This document shows, in pieces, positions 1-7,721 of a stretch of DNA of 28,242 nucleotides. Within the stretch, counting starts at the first letter, position 1, and each line of letters begins with the position of its first letter. The stretch lies in contig JAAENB010000275.1 of the NCBI GenBank assembly GCA_024224995.1, positions 1-28,242 of the forward strand, given 5' to 3'. This DNA comes from a bacterium (lineage in GTDB: Bacteria > Spirochaetota > UBA4802 > UBA5550). Position numbers and translations under genes: made by a program. The notes under the pieces are model-generated. The model saw nothing but the letters and a program-made list of their open reading frames with translations, was not told where the DNA came from and did no database searches.

Positions 1-1404
<1,404 letters not shown>

Positions 1405-1480
1405 GATCTATAAATAGATTTTTTTTAATTTGATTCAAAAACAAAATTAACTCAAAGCGTTCTGTTTGTCAATACTACTC

Positions 1481-1494
1481 AGTTTTCAAAGAAC
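1481..1494 (-). promoter_or_regulatory. boxA-like antitermination site in rrn leader
   Basis: On the minus strand this reads GTTCTTTGAAAACT, close to the boxA elements that bind NusB/NusE ahead of Bacillus and E. coli 16S genes. It sits about 80 nt upstream of the mature 16S 5' end and downstream of all three promoters, as expected for rRNA antitermination. Assignment is by motif only. Confidence 0.55.
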
Positions 1495-1645
1495 TATTAT
1501 CCAAAAAGATAATAAAAATTCGTTACTCCAACTCTCGTTAGAGTTTTTATCTAAACTGCTTTTGACCGAAGCCAAACAACAGAGATGAAACATTTTGTTG
1601 TTTTCTTTAAGGTGAGCCGTTAAGCTTTTCTCAAAGTGTGTTGTA

Positions 1646-1674
1646 CTTATATTTATTGGCTCAGTTTCCGTCAA
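1646..1674 (-). promoter_or_regulatory. rrn promoter, proximal copy (TTGACG-17-TATAAG)
   Basis: On the minus strand the -35 is TTGACG (1674-1669) and the -10 is TATAAG (1651-1646), separated by exactly 17 bp. Just upstream is an A/T tract (about 1675-1700) that could be an UP element. Transcription would start near 1639, giving a leader of about 235 nt before 16S. The same promoter recurs 224 bp upstream with identical boxes and spacing. Confidence 0.8.
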
Positions 1675-1869
1675 CCAAATTTTTTATTTTTTTTAAAAAA
1701 CTTAGCTTCTCTTGAAGAAACTGAGAAAGGAGGAATCAAACAAACTTTTTGTCTAGTTTCGATATTCACTCTGTCAATCAATCTTGAATTGTTTACAACC
1801 AAAACTGGAAACAATTACTAAATACTCTCTTTAAGGTGAGCCGTTAAGCTTTTCTCAAAGTGTGTTGTA

Positions 1870-1898
1870 CTTATATTTAGTAGCCCGGTTTCCGTCAA
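1870..1898 (-). promoter_or_regulatory. rrn promoter, distal duplicated copy (TTGACG-17-TATAAG)
   Basis: The minus strand has TTGACG at 1898-1893 and TATAAG at 1875-1870 with a 17-bp spacer, preceded by an A/T tract (about 1899-1925). Boxes and spacing match the copy at 1646-1674, while the spacer differs at several positions. Conserved boxes with a diverged spacer suggest selection on promoter function after duplication. Confidence 0.8.
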
Positions 1899-2022
1899 CC
1901 AAATTTTTATTTTTTTTAAAAAAGTTGGCTGCTTCTAAAGAAGCCGGAAAGAATGAAACGGCAAATCAAATAAACAATTTAATTTGTTTCGTTATTCACT
2001 CTGTTGCTCAATCATGTATCAC

Positions 2023-2050
2023 ATCCTAATTAGGCCACGCTTATTGTCAA
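2023..2050 (-). promoter_or_regulatory. possible third, most upstream rrn promoter (TTGACA-16-TAGGAT)
   Basis: A consensus -35 TTGACA lies at 2050-2045 on the minus strand. The best -10 is TAGGAT at 2028-2023 after 16 bp, a weak match. The A/T-rich block 2051-2095 upstream could be an UP element. The context AATTATGTTGACA also occurs upstream of the gene at 21102-23216, supporting a real -35. This promoter is less certain than the two downstream ones. Confidence 0.45.
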
Positions 2051-2130
2051 CATAATTAAATTTTATTTTTTAAAAAAGTTTAAAAAATTATTAAAAACCT
2101 GGCAATACCCGTATACTTCTTTTCTTCTGT

Positions 2131-2514
2131 TTATTTTTTACCCTGTTTTATCCCTGCTATAAAAATACCTGCAAGCTCTACACGTACTGTTTTTCTTTCG
2201 GGGAGCTTATTAAACACCTCTTCATCACATAATAAATCCATTACCTGGGGACCTATTTTTGCTTTTACTATTGGTACTTTTTTAATTTTATACACTTTTG
2301 GTATCTGTTCCAATACTGTTTTTGGCATATTTGCATTGGCTACTCTGTCTTTTTTCTTTTCCAGGACTAAAATAGATGTTGTTACCTTGTGCTGATTAAC
2401 AAGACTTTGCTGATCATCCATCTTTTTCTTTACGTTTTTTCGCAGAAAAAAGATCGCGACTCCAACACCCGCCACTACTACGCCTATTATTGAATATAGA
2501 TGCCACCATTTCAT
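2131..2514 (-). CDS. small single-pass membrane protein, unknown function
   Basis: The 127-residue protein has one hydrophobic segment near residues 7-24, followed immediately by a basic stretch (RKNVKKK). This indicates an N-terminal membrane anchor with a cytoplasmic C-terminal part of about 100 residues. That part is mixed charged and hydrophobic, with a well-formed segment IGPQVMDLLCDEEVFNKLPE (about residues 87-106), and looks like a small folded domain. The start is supported by an AGAGGT ribosome-binding site 8 nt upstream. It is transcribed in the same direction as the rRNA, just upstream of the rrn promoters, and no terminator is visible between them. I do not recognise the family. 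Codon use and the intact frame make it a likely real gene. Confidence 0.7.
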   Translation of the reverse strand: MKWWHLYSIIGVVVAGVGVAIFFLRKNVKKKMDDQQSLVNQHKVTTSILVLEKKKDRVANANMPKTVLEQIPKVYKIKKVPIVKAKIGPQVMDLLCDEEVFNKLPERKTVRVELAGIFIAGIKQGKK

Positions 2515-2769
2515 AGTATTACCTCTTTAATTACTACACTGCTTTTTAATTTTTCCGGCAAAAAAGCCTTCGTTTACGTCATTTTTTTGTATTAATTTAA
2601 AAAAATACAAAATTTATGACTGCAAAGCTAAACTTTACACCAAACTACGTCAAATTAATTATCCTCTCTTTTATGTAAACCAATTTTTTTTACTTTTCTG
2701 TCCATGTACCTGAGATAGCGCAGTTCAATTTTTTATATTTTTACATCAATGTCAGGAAAATAAATTAAA

Positions 2770-2789
2770 CGCGGCGCTTCCACGCCGCG
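2770..2789 (-). repeat. GC hairpin element, copy 1, with C10 tract
   Basis: A perfect 7-bp stem (CGCGGCG/CGCCGCG) with a 6-nt loop lies in AT-rich DNA. Read on the minus strand it is preceded by C10 and TTCTT (2804-2790) and followed by TTTAATTTA. This pyrimidine tract, GC hairpin, T-rich layout is shared with 7685-7704 (plus) and 23426-23443 (minus). It could be a weak terminator about 600 bp downstream of iorB or a dispersed intergenic repeat. Confidence 0.6.
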
Positions 2790-2853
2790 AAGAAGGGGGG
2801 GGGGCGAAGCAATGCCATTATGTTAAGCGTCTCCTCAATCGTTTTTTAGCCGA

Positions 2854-3135
2854 ATGCAGCCGGAATTCCTTTACAAAGGGAAAAATTAAAAAAAATTCGC
2901 GGAAATTAAAAAAAATTTAGTATCTGCGATCATTGCTCACGCAATAAATAACTACCTGGACGAACTGCTGCTCTCCAAAGATCCAAAAGGGGATGTTGAT
3001 AAGTATCCACACAACTATATTTTCAGTGAGGGTGAATATGACGGAATTAAAACCTTTGTCATGTTTTGGGGAGTTCCCAATCAGGAGACCCTGCAAAAGC
3101 TTGTGCTGAGCGAAGCCGAAGTGTTCTTGTTATAG
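2854..3135 (+). pseudogene. gene remnant with in-frame TAA near its start, unknown function
   Basis: From ATG at 2854 the frame reads eleven codons to a TAA at 2887-2889. It then continues open in the same frame for 81 codons to TAG at 3133. The downstream peptide looks like real protein. It has an amphipathic stretch (SAIIAHAINNYLDELLLSK), then a polar turn region (KGDVDKYPHNYIFSEGEYDG) and a hydrophobic core strand (IKTFVMFWGVP). No ATG or GTG with a ribosome-binding site restarts it upstream of the folded part. I read it as a small gene inactivated by a nonsense change in an A-rich stretch, or the 3' part of a longer gene. A start at a rare codon just after the TAA cannot be excluded. I do not recognise the family. 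Confidence 0.45.
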
Positions 3136-3414
3136 ACAAAATTAACTTCTGGTATTATAAATAAAACCCTAATCCACCCCTAATCTGTCTCCGGCAATTT
3201 CAGGAGAAGGGCGAGGTATGTCCTGAGAGATAAAAAAATGCCCTGATATAAGCAAAACAAGTCAAACTCATGGCCAAAACCGGTGTAACCAGGCAAAAGA
3301 CCCGTGGCAAACCTGATATCAAACTGTATTCTCTATTGACCTCTTGAAAAAACACAATTCCATTTGATTTTTTAGATTCCTTAACGATAGTTATCAACAT
3401 GCAGCAGGGCGGTT

Positions 3415-4035
3415 TCACCCTGAGGCCGCTTGCGCGCCCAGTTCAAAAGCACGCTTGTTGGCCTCAAAATCGGGGAATTGGCTCTTAATTGTACCCAGAA
3501 GTGCTTCTTTTGAAAGGGGCATAGCTCCTACGGCATGGGCAATGCCCAGAGAAATGGTGTTTACCTGCTTCAGGGAGTTAAAATTTTCCCTGGAAAGCTC
3601 GTCTATATTAAAAATATAGATATTTTTGGTAAATTCTCTTAATTTCGTGTAAATCGACTCTTTATCCGGATAATTAAAATCACCGATTCGTACATGTACC
3701 GGGATAATTGGAAAATCATTAATTATAACAATAGAATCCTCATTAAGATACCGGGCATGGCGCAGAGCTTCCAGGGGTTCCATGGAAATCATCATATTAG
3801 CTCCGGCAGTGGGAATGAGGCCGGAAATGACCTCTCTTTCGTTATATTCCTCTCCCTGTTCAAACGCGTAATACCGGACATTTGAGGTTACCACGCCTTC
3901 TCTCTGCGCCCCGCCCCGTCTTTCTGCGCCAACTACGGAGAGGCCGTCATTTATCGCAGCAAGTTTGAGCACGGTTCCCAGGGAAATGGCTCCCTGGCCG
4001 CCTATACCGCATATTAATATATCATATCGTATCAT
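3415..4035 (-). CDS. iorB: indolepyruvate ferredoxin oxidoreductase beta subunit
   Basis: The 206-residue protein has the N-terminal glycine-rich motif GIGGQG (residues 10-15) and the ERRGGAQREG segment typical of the gamma-type catalytic domain of 2-oxoacid:ferredoxin oxidoreductases (POR family). With IorA it catalyses oxidative decarboxylation of aryl pyruvates (from Trp, Phe, Tyr) to aryl-acetyl-CoA, reducing ferredoxin. Length is normal for IorB. The start codon lies inside the end of iorA, a 14-bp overlap (4022-4035), so the two are translationally coupled and the heterodimer assignment is firm. The preferred aryl substrate cannot be read from sequence. Some homologues act in biosynthesis rather than degradation. 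Confidence 0.9.
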   Translation of the reverse strand: MIRYDILICGIGGQGAISLGTVLKLAAINDGLSVVGAERRGGAQREGVVTSNVRYYAFEQGEEYNEREVISGLIPTAGANMMISMEPLEALRHARYLNEDSIVIINDFPIIPVHVRIGDFNYPDKESIYTKLREFTKNIYIFNIDELSRENFNSLKQVNTISLGIAHAVGAMPLSKEALLGTIKSQFPDFEANKRAFELGAQAASG

Positions 4036-5938
4036 CAGGGTTTCTCCGTTTCAGTTCTGTTCTTAAAATTGCCGAATTCGGGCATAAGTCATGGCATGAT
4101 CCGCATTGTAAACAGGCAGTTTCTTCTATATAGTAATAAAATTCATCACCGGTTCCCTCTTTTCTAATGGCCGGGCATCCCAGCTGTACATAGCACTCGT
4201 CGCATTTCTGGCATCGTCCGGGCTCAACCTGGTAAAATACCTCGTATTCGGGAGTATCTATCTTAATTCTCCGGCCGTATTGGAGAGCGCATTCCTGCTC
4301 CGCGATTATAACCCGAACGCCTTCTTTTTGTCTGAGCGCGTCTTTAATTGTCATCATAGATCCTTTAATGTTAAAAGGATTGATGGTACGGACATATTTT
4401 ACCCCTATTGACTTAAGAAGACCTTTAATATCAACAGGATTTAAGCGGGTTCCGTCTACGGCAACATCGGTCGTAGGGCTGGGCTGGTGCCCGGTCATTG
4501 CAACCCACTTATTGTCCAGAATTACCAGTACCAGGTCGACGTTTTGCTGGACCGCGTTGATCAAATTGGGGATACCGGAGTGAAAGAAGGTCGAATCACC
4601 CACGTAAGCAACAACATCCTCGCCGTCCAGCTTCTGAAGCATGCCCTGGGCAATACCAACCCCGCAATTCATACAGGTTACCCAGTCAAAAGCGCTGAAT
4701 GGGGGCAGACAGGAGAGAGTATAACAGCCAATATCTCCGGCAAAGATCACTTTTCTCTCCGTTGCTTTCACTATGGAGTAAAGCGTGGCCCGGTGAGGGC
4801 AGCCTATGCAATACGAACCCTGACGCGGCGGGATCCCCTTTACATGCTCATTTGACAATTCTATTGAGCGTTCCATTTTAACAGGTACAGGTTTTTTAAA
4901 TTCATCGCTCAGGATCGTGGTGATAATATCAACATCCAGCTCTCCATATTCAGGAAAGAGCTTTTTACCCAGAATCGGGATATAATTTCCTGTGTCGTAC
5001 AATATTTTTTTAATCTGGAACTCGAGAAAACCTTCAAGTTCTTCAACAATGTAAATAAGTTCAAGTCCCTGAGCAAAGGACGCTATTTCAGCTTCGTTTA
5101 AAGGATAACTCATCCCTATTTTGAGTATTGGCGCGTCTGTTATTCCCAGCAGAGCCAGAGATTCCATCATATAATAGTAATTAACACTGGAGGAAATAAA
5201 ACCGACCTTTCCGGTACCGGGCAGCACCCTGTTTATCCCCTGAAAAGGCTGGTTATTTGCCAGGTTTTTTACACTTTCAAGAGCCCGTTTATGGTTTGCC
5301 ACGGACCCCGCGAAAAGGTTTATATAACGCTGGGGATTCTTTTCAAATACTCCCTTTTCCGGAACATTCTCCGGAAGCGTTCCCAGTTCCAGGGAACCAA
5401 TATTATGACATAATTTCGATGGCGTATTAAGAATCATAGGAAGATTAAACTGTTCGGAGAGTTCAAAAGCTATTTTAGTGAAATCCATAGCCTCCTGGAT
5501 CGATGAGGGCTCCAGTATGGGTAAATGCGTATGCAGTGAATACCAGCGGTTATCCTGTTCCGATGTGGAGCTGGTTGCGCCGGGATCTGACCCGATTACC
5601 ACGACAAAACCGGCATTTACCCCGGTATAAGCGGCAAAATGAAGCACTTCACTGGCTACGTTCATGCCCACATGCTTCATTGTTACCATTGAGCGGATCT
5701 TTGCCCAGCTTGCTCCCTGGGCTCCATGAGCCGCAACATGCTCGTTTACACTAAATTCCGTATGTATATGAGGGAATTCATTTCGCAGCCGGGAGTAGCC
5801 CTCTCCTATTTCTGAGGCTGGTGTGCCCGGATAGGTGCTGAAATAGCCCAATCCTGCTTCCAGTCCGCCTCTTACTACAGCGTCATTTCCCATTGCCAGG
5901 ATTATTTTCCCCGGCTCATTTAATCCAAGAAGGTTCAT
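4022..5938 (-). CDS. iorA: indolepyruvate ferredoxin oxidoreductase alpha subunit
   Basis: The 638-residue protein is the large subunit of indolepyruvate:ferredoxin oxidoreductase. Domains in order are an N-terminal pyrimidine-binding POR domain (about 15-180, with STYPGTPASE), a linker transketolase-like domain, and a TPP-binding domain around 375-540. The last carries CIGCPHR, GDIGCYTL and the GDSTFFHSGIP...N cofactor motif. A C-terminal ferredoxin-like region has two cysteine clusters (CQKCDECYVQLGCPA and CLQCGSCHDLCPNS) for two [4Fe-4S] clusters. Length and order match IorA fully. A GAGGA ribosome-binding site precedes the ATG. The gene lies 89 bp downstream of the MetF-like gene on the same strand, and its stop overlaps iorB. 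Reduced ferredoxin is the expected product in the cytoplasm. Confidence 0.93.
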   Translation of the reverse strand: MNLLGLNEPGKIILAMGNDAVVRGGLEAGLGYFSTYPGTPASEIGEGYSRLRNEFPHIHTEFSVNEHVAAHGAQGASWAKIRSMVTMKHVGMNVASEVLHFAAYTGVNAGFVVVIGSDPGATSSTSEQDNRWYSLHTHLPILEPSSIQEAMDFTKIAFELSEQFNLPMILNTPSKLCHNIGSLELGTLPENVPEKGVFEKNPQRYINLFAGSVANHKRALESVKNLANNQPFQGINRVLPGTGKVGFISSSVNYYYMMESLALLGITDAPILKIGMSYPLNEAEIASFAQGLELIYIVEELEGFLEFQIKKILYDTGNYIPILGKKLFPEYGELDVDIITTILSDEFKKPVPVKMERSIELSNEHVKGIPPRQGSYCIGCPHRATLYSIVKATERKVIFAGDIGCYTLSCLPPFSAFDWVTCMNCGVGIAQGMLQKLDGEDVVAYVGDSTFFHSGIPNLINAVQQNVDLVLVILDNKWVAMTGHQPSPTTDVAVDGTRLNPVDIKGLLKSIGVKYVRTINPFNIKGSMMTIKDALRQKEGVRVIIAEQECALQYGRRIKIDTPEYEVFYQVEPGRCQKCDECYVQLGCPAIRKEGTGDEFYYYIEETACLQCGSCHDLCPNSAILRTELKRRNPDDTI

Positions 5939-6027
5939 TATTCCTCGTTAAAATTTTTTATTAAAATTTTCTAAAAAAATTTATAAAAAATAAGTGTGAT
6001 ATCCGTCTATATAAAGCCTTACTGTTA

Positions 6028-6555
6028 TTAAAGGTCCTCAACTATCCGGGTTTTTTCTGCCAGATCTTCAAAAACATCCGGTTCCGCGAGAACAATAAAA
6101 TCAGCTTTATTTTCCAGGAAAGACCGGGCTCGTTCCTTTGCGGCAGCCCCTCCGGCAGGAGAACGAACACCGATTAGAAAATTATCAGCAATTTTCTTTT
6201 CTTCTCTTAATACAGCTGCCAGTTTTAACATCTGTGACGGGTCCAGGTCATAGACCGGCTTTGCCATGCCCGGTTTTTTATCAAAAAGCCCTGATGTTAG
6301 TACAATTCCGTCAAATCCAAGTTTACAGGCCGATATCATGCTGGACGCTATGAGGTCTCTGTTTTTGTTTTTTGCCTGTATTTCCATAAAGAGCTTTGAA
6401 CTTACTGTCTCTTTTGCCTTATGATAGACCGAAAGCGGGTTCAAATCGCCATATTCTCCAATGAGCAGCGCTTCGCCGGCGCTCACTTTTGTTTTTACCT
6501 GCTCCACATCCTGAAAATCATTCACTGATGCCAGATATTTTATTTTCGCTCCCAT
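6028..6555 (-). CDS. short MetF-like (methylenetetrahydrofolate reductase barrel) protein
   Basis: The 175-residue protein resembles the C-terminal two-thirds of the MetF TIM barrel. Matching parts are a strand-helix unit GFDGIVLTSG (80-89), VYDLDPSQMLKLA (101-113), FLIGVRSPAGG (126-136) and ADFIVLAEPDVFEDL (151-165). These follow the order of the MetF family's L.GD, DL...L, F.iGva and aDF..TQ..fd..l signatures. MetF is usually about 290 residues. Here the first strands carrying the catalytic Glu are absent, the GD dipeptide of the LTGD loop reads SG, and the TQ motif reads LAE. It may therefore be non-catalytic or changed in function. The start has a GGGAGAAG ribosome-binding site and overlaps metV by 16 bp, implying coupled synthesis of a MetV partner. 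The family assignment is a structural reading and moderately sure. Confidence 0.6.
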   Translation of the reverse strand: MGAKIKYLASVNDFQDVEQVKTKVSAGEALLIGEYGDLNPLSVYHKAKETVSSKLFMEIQAKNKNRDLIASSMISACKLGFDGIVLTSGLFDKKPGMAKPVYDLDPSQMLKLAAVLREEKKIADNFLIGVRSPAGGAAAKERARSFLENKADFIVLAEPDVFEDLAEKTRIVEDL

Positions 6556-7205
6556 ATTACTTCTCCCGGTAAATGATTTTTTTCCCAGTCCACAGGCTCA
6601 TGATATTTCACAAATTCCTTCGGGCTCTCTTTTTTCTGGTTCTCTTTTTCCATTTTTTCGTAAATTGTATGCCAGACGCATTCTATTTTTTCATCCACTT
6701 CACATTGAGTGCCGGATATCCCCTCGCATGGTCCGTTCCTTACTCCCTTTGGACAGCGGGTTACGGGGCACATCTGCGCGGTATCATTAAGGATACATTC
6801 TCCGCAATGAGAACAGCGCTCATGGAACTTGCCCAGGCGCTCTACCATGCCCAAAAAATTGGTATTCAGAGCCGCGACTACCGGCTTGCCCGTAACCTCA
6901 CTAATAGCCTGAACCCCGCTTCCGCAGGTGAGAGCTACCAGGGTCTCGGCATCATCGATCTCTTCCTTTATTCGCCGGAAATCCCTTGTCGATATTCGTT
7001 TATCGCAGGGTGATTCTATTGAAATGGTTGCCAGGATCTTTGTATCCTGCAAATTCTCTACCTTCTCCACCATCTCTTTTACCTGCTCGGAGCCCCCTGT
7101 TTGACAGACTGCCGCGCATTCGGAACAGCCCACAATGACGATCCGTTTTTTATTAGCAATACGGTCTTCTATTTCTTTAAAATCTTTTTTATGGGTTACT
7201 ATCAT
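6540..7205 (-). CDS. metV: MetV-like iron-sulfur partner of methylenetetrahydrofolate reductase
   Basis: The 221-residue protein matches the methylenetetrahydrofolate reductase C-terminal (MTHFR_C) family, the separate MetV subunit of acetogen-type reductases. It has thirteen cysteines: C27/C30/C34 (CSECAAVC), C67, C94, C131/C134/C137 (CSHCGEC), C146, C151, C160, C168 and C176. The known MetV binds [4Fe-4S] clusters and passes electrons to MetF. It is first in a minus-strand series followed by the short MetF-like gene (16-bp overlap), iorA and iorB. A GGA about 10 nt before the ATG is a modest ribosome-binding site. No full-length metF is visible in the window, so its electron acceptor is uncertain. 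Family assignment is fairly sure, exact role less so. Confidence 0.75.
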   Translation of the reverse strand: MIVTHKKDFKEIEDRIANKKRIVIVGCSECAAVCQTGGSEQVKEMVEKVENLQDTKILATISIESPCDKRISTRDFRRIKEEIDDAETLVALTCGSGVQAISEVTGKPVVAALNTNFLGMVERLGKFHERCSHCGECILNDTAQMCPVTRCPKGVRNGPCEGISGTQCEVDEKIECVWHTIYEKMEKENQKKESPKEFVKYHEPVDWEKNHLPGEVIWERK

Positions 7206-7243
7206 GACGTTTTTCCAGTTTTGTATAGTTTCTTGAGGAAGAA

Positions 7244-7669
7244 TTGTATCAAATTTGGGCTTTTTGTGAAAAATGTCAAGAAGAAATAAGGGTTCAGGAG
7301 CAAGAGAAGAATATCATACTAAAGTATGAAAAAATAATCACTCTTCTTTTACTTTCCGGTTTAATCTTTTTATTCTCCGGTTGTTATGAAGAAAATAACA
7401 GCACTCAAATCACTCCGGAGAGTGAAAACAATTTTCAAATTCAAATAGAACAAGAGACTTCATTAAAAAAGGGTATTGTAATTGAAGAATATGATATATA
7501 CGCAAACGGCCAGGCACTGGGCTATATTGACATATTTTTTAGCGTCAGTTCGGTTTGTCGTGGAGCTCTGGACTATATTGAATTTTCCGATGACTATAAT
7601 TCACTAAATTTTGAATTCTGGCATTTTGGAGAATATGGTCCTCTTGAATATGACCTGGAAAGACAATAG
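7244..7669 (+). CDS. small lipoprotein, start apparently frameshifted, unknown function
   Basis: The frame contains a clear lipoprotein signal: a hydrophobic run (IITLLLLSGLIFLFSGC) ending in lipobox FSGC, with Cys 47 if translation starts at TTG 7244 behind GAGGAAG. That start gives an unusually long 30-residue polar leader. An ATG at 7326-7328 reads MKK then stops at TAA. One extra A in the A6 run at 7329-7334 would yield MKKIITLLLLSGLIFLFSGC, a textbook lipoprotein start. So either the gene carries a one-base deletion (real or sequencing error), or slippage in the A run matters. The mature part (about 95 residues) is acidic, rich in Glu, Asp and aromatic residues, and not recognised. A GC hairpin lies 16 bp after the stop. 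Confidence 0.55.
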   Translation: MYQIWAFCEKCQEEIRVQEQEKNIILKYEKIITLLLLSGLIFLFSGCYEENNSTQITPESENNFQIQIEQETSLKKGIVIEEYDIYANGQALGYIDIFFSVSSVCRGALDYIEFSDDYNSLNFEFWHFGEYGPLEYDLERQ

Positions 7670-7684
7670 TAAAGCGCTCCCCTT

Positions 7685-7704
7685 CGCGGCGCGAAAGCGC
7701 CGCG
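7685..7704 (+). repeat. GC hairpin element, copy 2 (GAAA tetraloop)
   Basis: A perfect 8-bp stem CGCGGCGC/GCGCCGCG closes a GAAA tetraloop. On the plus strand it is preceded by the pyrimidine tract CTCCCCTT and followed by TTCCTC. It lies between the convergent lipoprotein and histidine kinase genes, so it could stop or stabilise transcripts. The core is the same as at 2770-2789 and 23426-23443. Confidence 0.65.
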
Positions 7705-7721
7705 TTCCTCAGGATTCGGGA

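Larger units (their letters stand above)
1605..2036 (-). repeat. tandem duplication (about 224-bp period) of rrn promoter plus leader
   Basis: Two adjacent copies begin at 1605 and 1829. The first roughly 50 bases of each (1605-1655 and 1829-1879) are identical and cover the -10 element and the initially transcribed region. The -35 and the T/A tracts are also conserved. The remainder, from about 1710 and 1934, is diverged but retains similar short motifs, such as a small CTTC...GAAG hairpin. The whole region 1405-2130 holds no believable protein gene. It is rRNA leader and promoter DNA. Confidence 0.8.
2515..3414. other. 900-bp stretch without an intact gene
   Basis: This AT-rich interval between the small membrane protein and iorB contains the GC hairpin at 2770-2789, a G10 run at 2795-2804 and the broken reading frame at 2854-3135. 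From 3136 to 3414 I see nothing I can support. A 72-codon frame there has low-complexity, non-protein-like content and a GTG start overlapping the iorB stop. Confidence 0.5.

Noticed and set aside
1467..1472. TTGACA on the minus strand close to the 16S gene
   Set aside because: No acceptable -10 follows at 16-18 bp, so I did not call a fourth rrn promoter.
1486..1821. Two reading frames of about 60 codons in opposite directions
   Set aside because: They lie in the rrn leader and duplicated promoter region, have AT-driven composition and lack ribosome-binding sites.
2795..2804. G10 run as a phase-variation tract
   Set aside because: It is not inside or just before a recognisable gene. It is better explained as the pyrimidine (C) tract of the GC hairpin element.
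3200..3418. 72-codon minus-strand frame with GTG start overlapping the iorB stop
   Set aside because: It has no ribosome-binding site and an implausible composition. The position is explained by chance overlap.
7274..7279. TTGACA on the minus strand upstream of metV
   Set aside because: The only good -10 (TACAAT) is 25 bp away, so the metV promoter cannot be placed.
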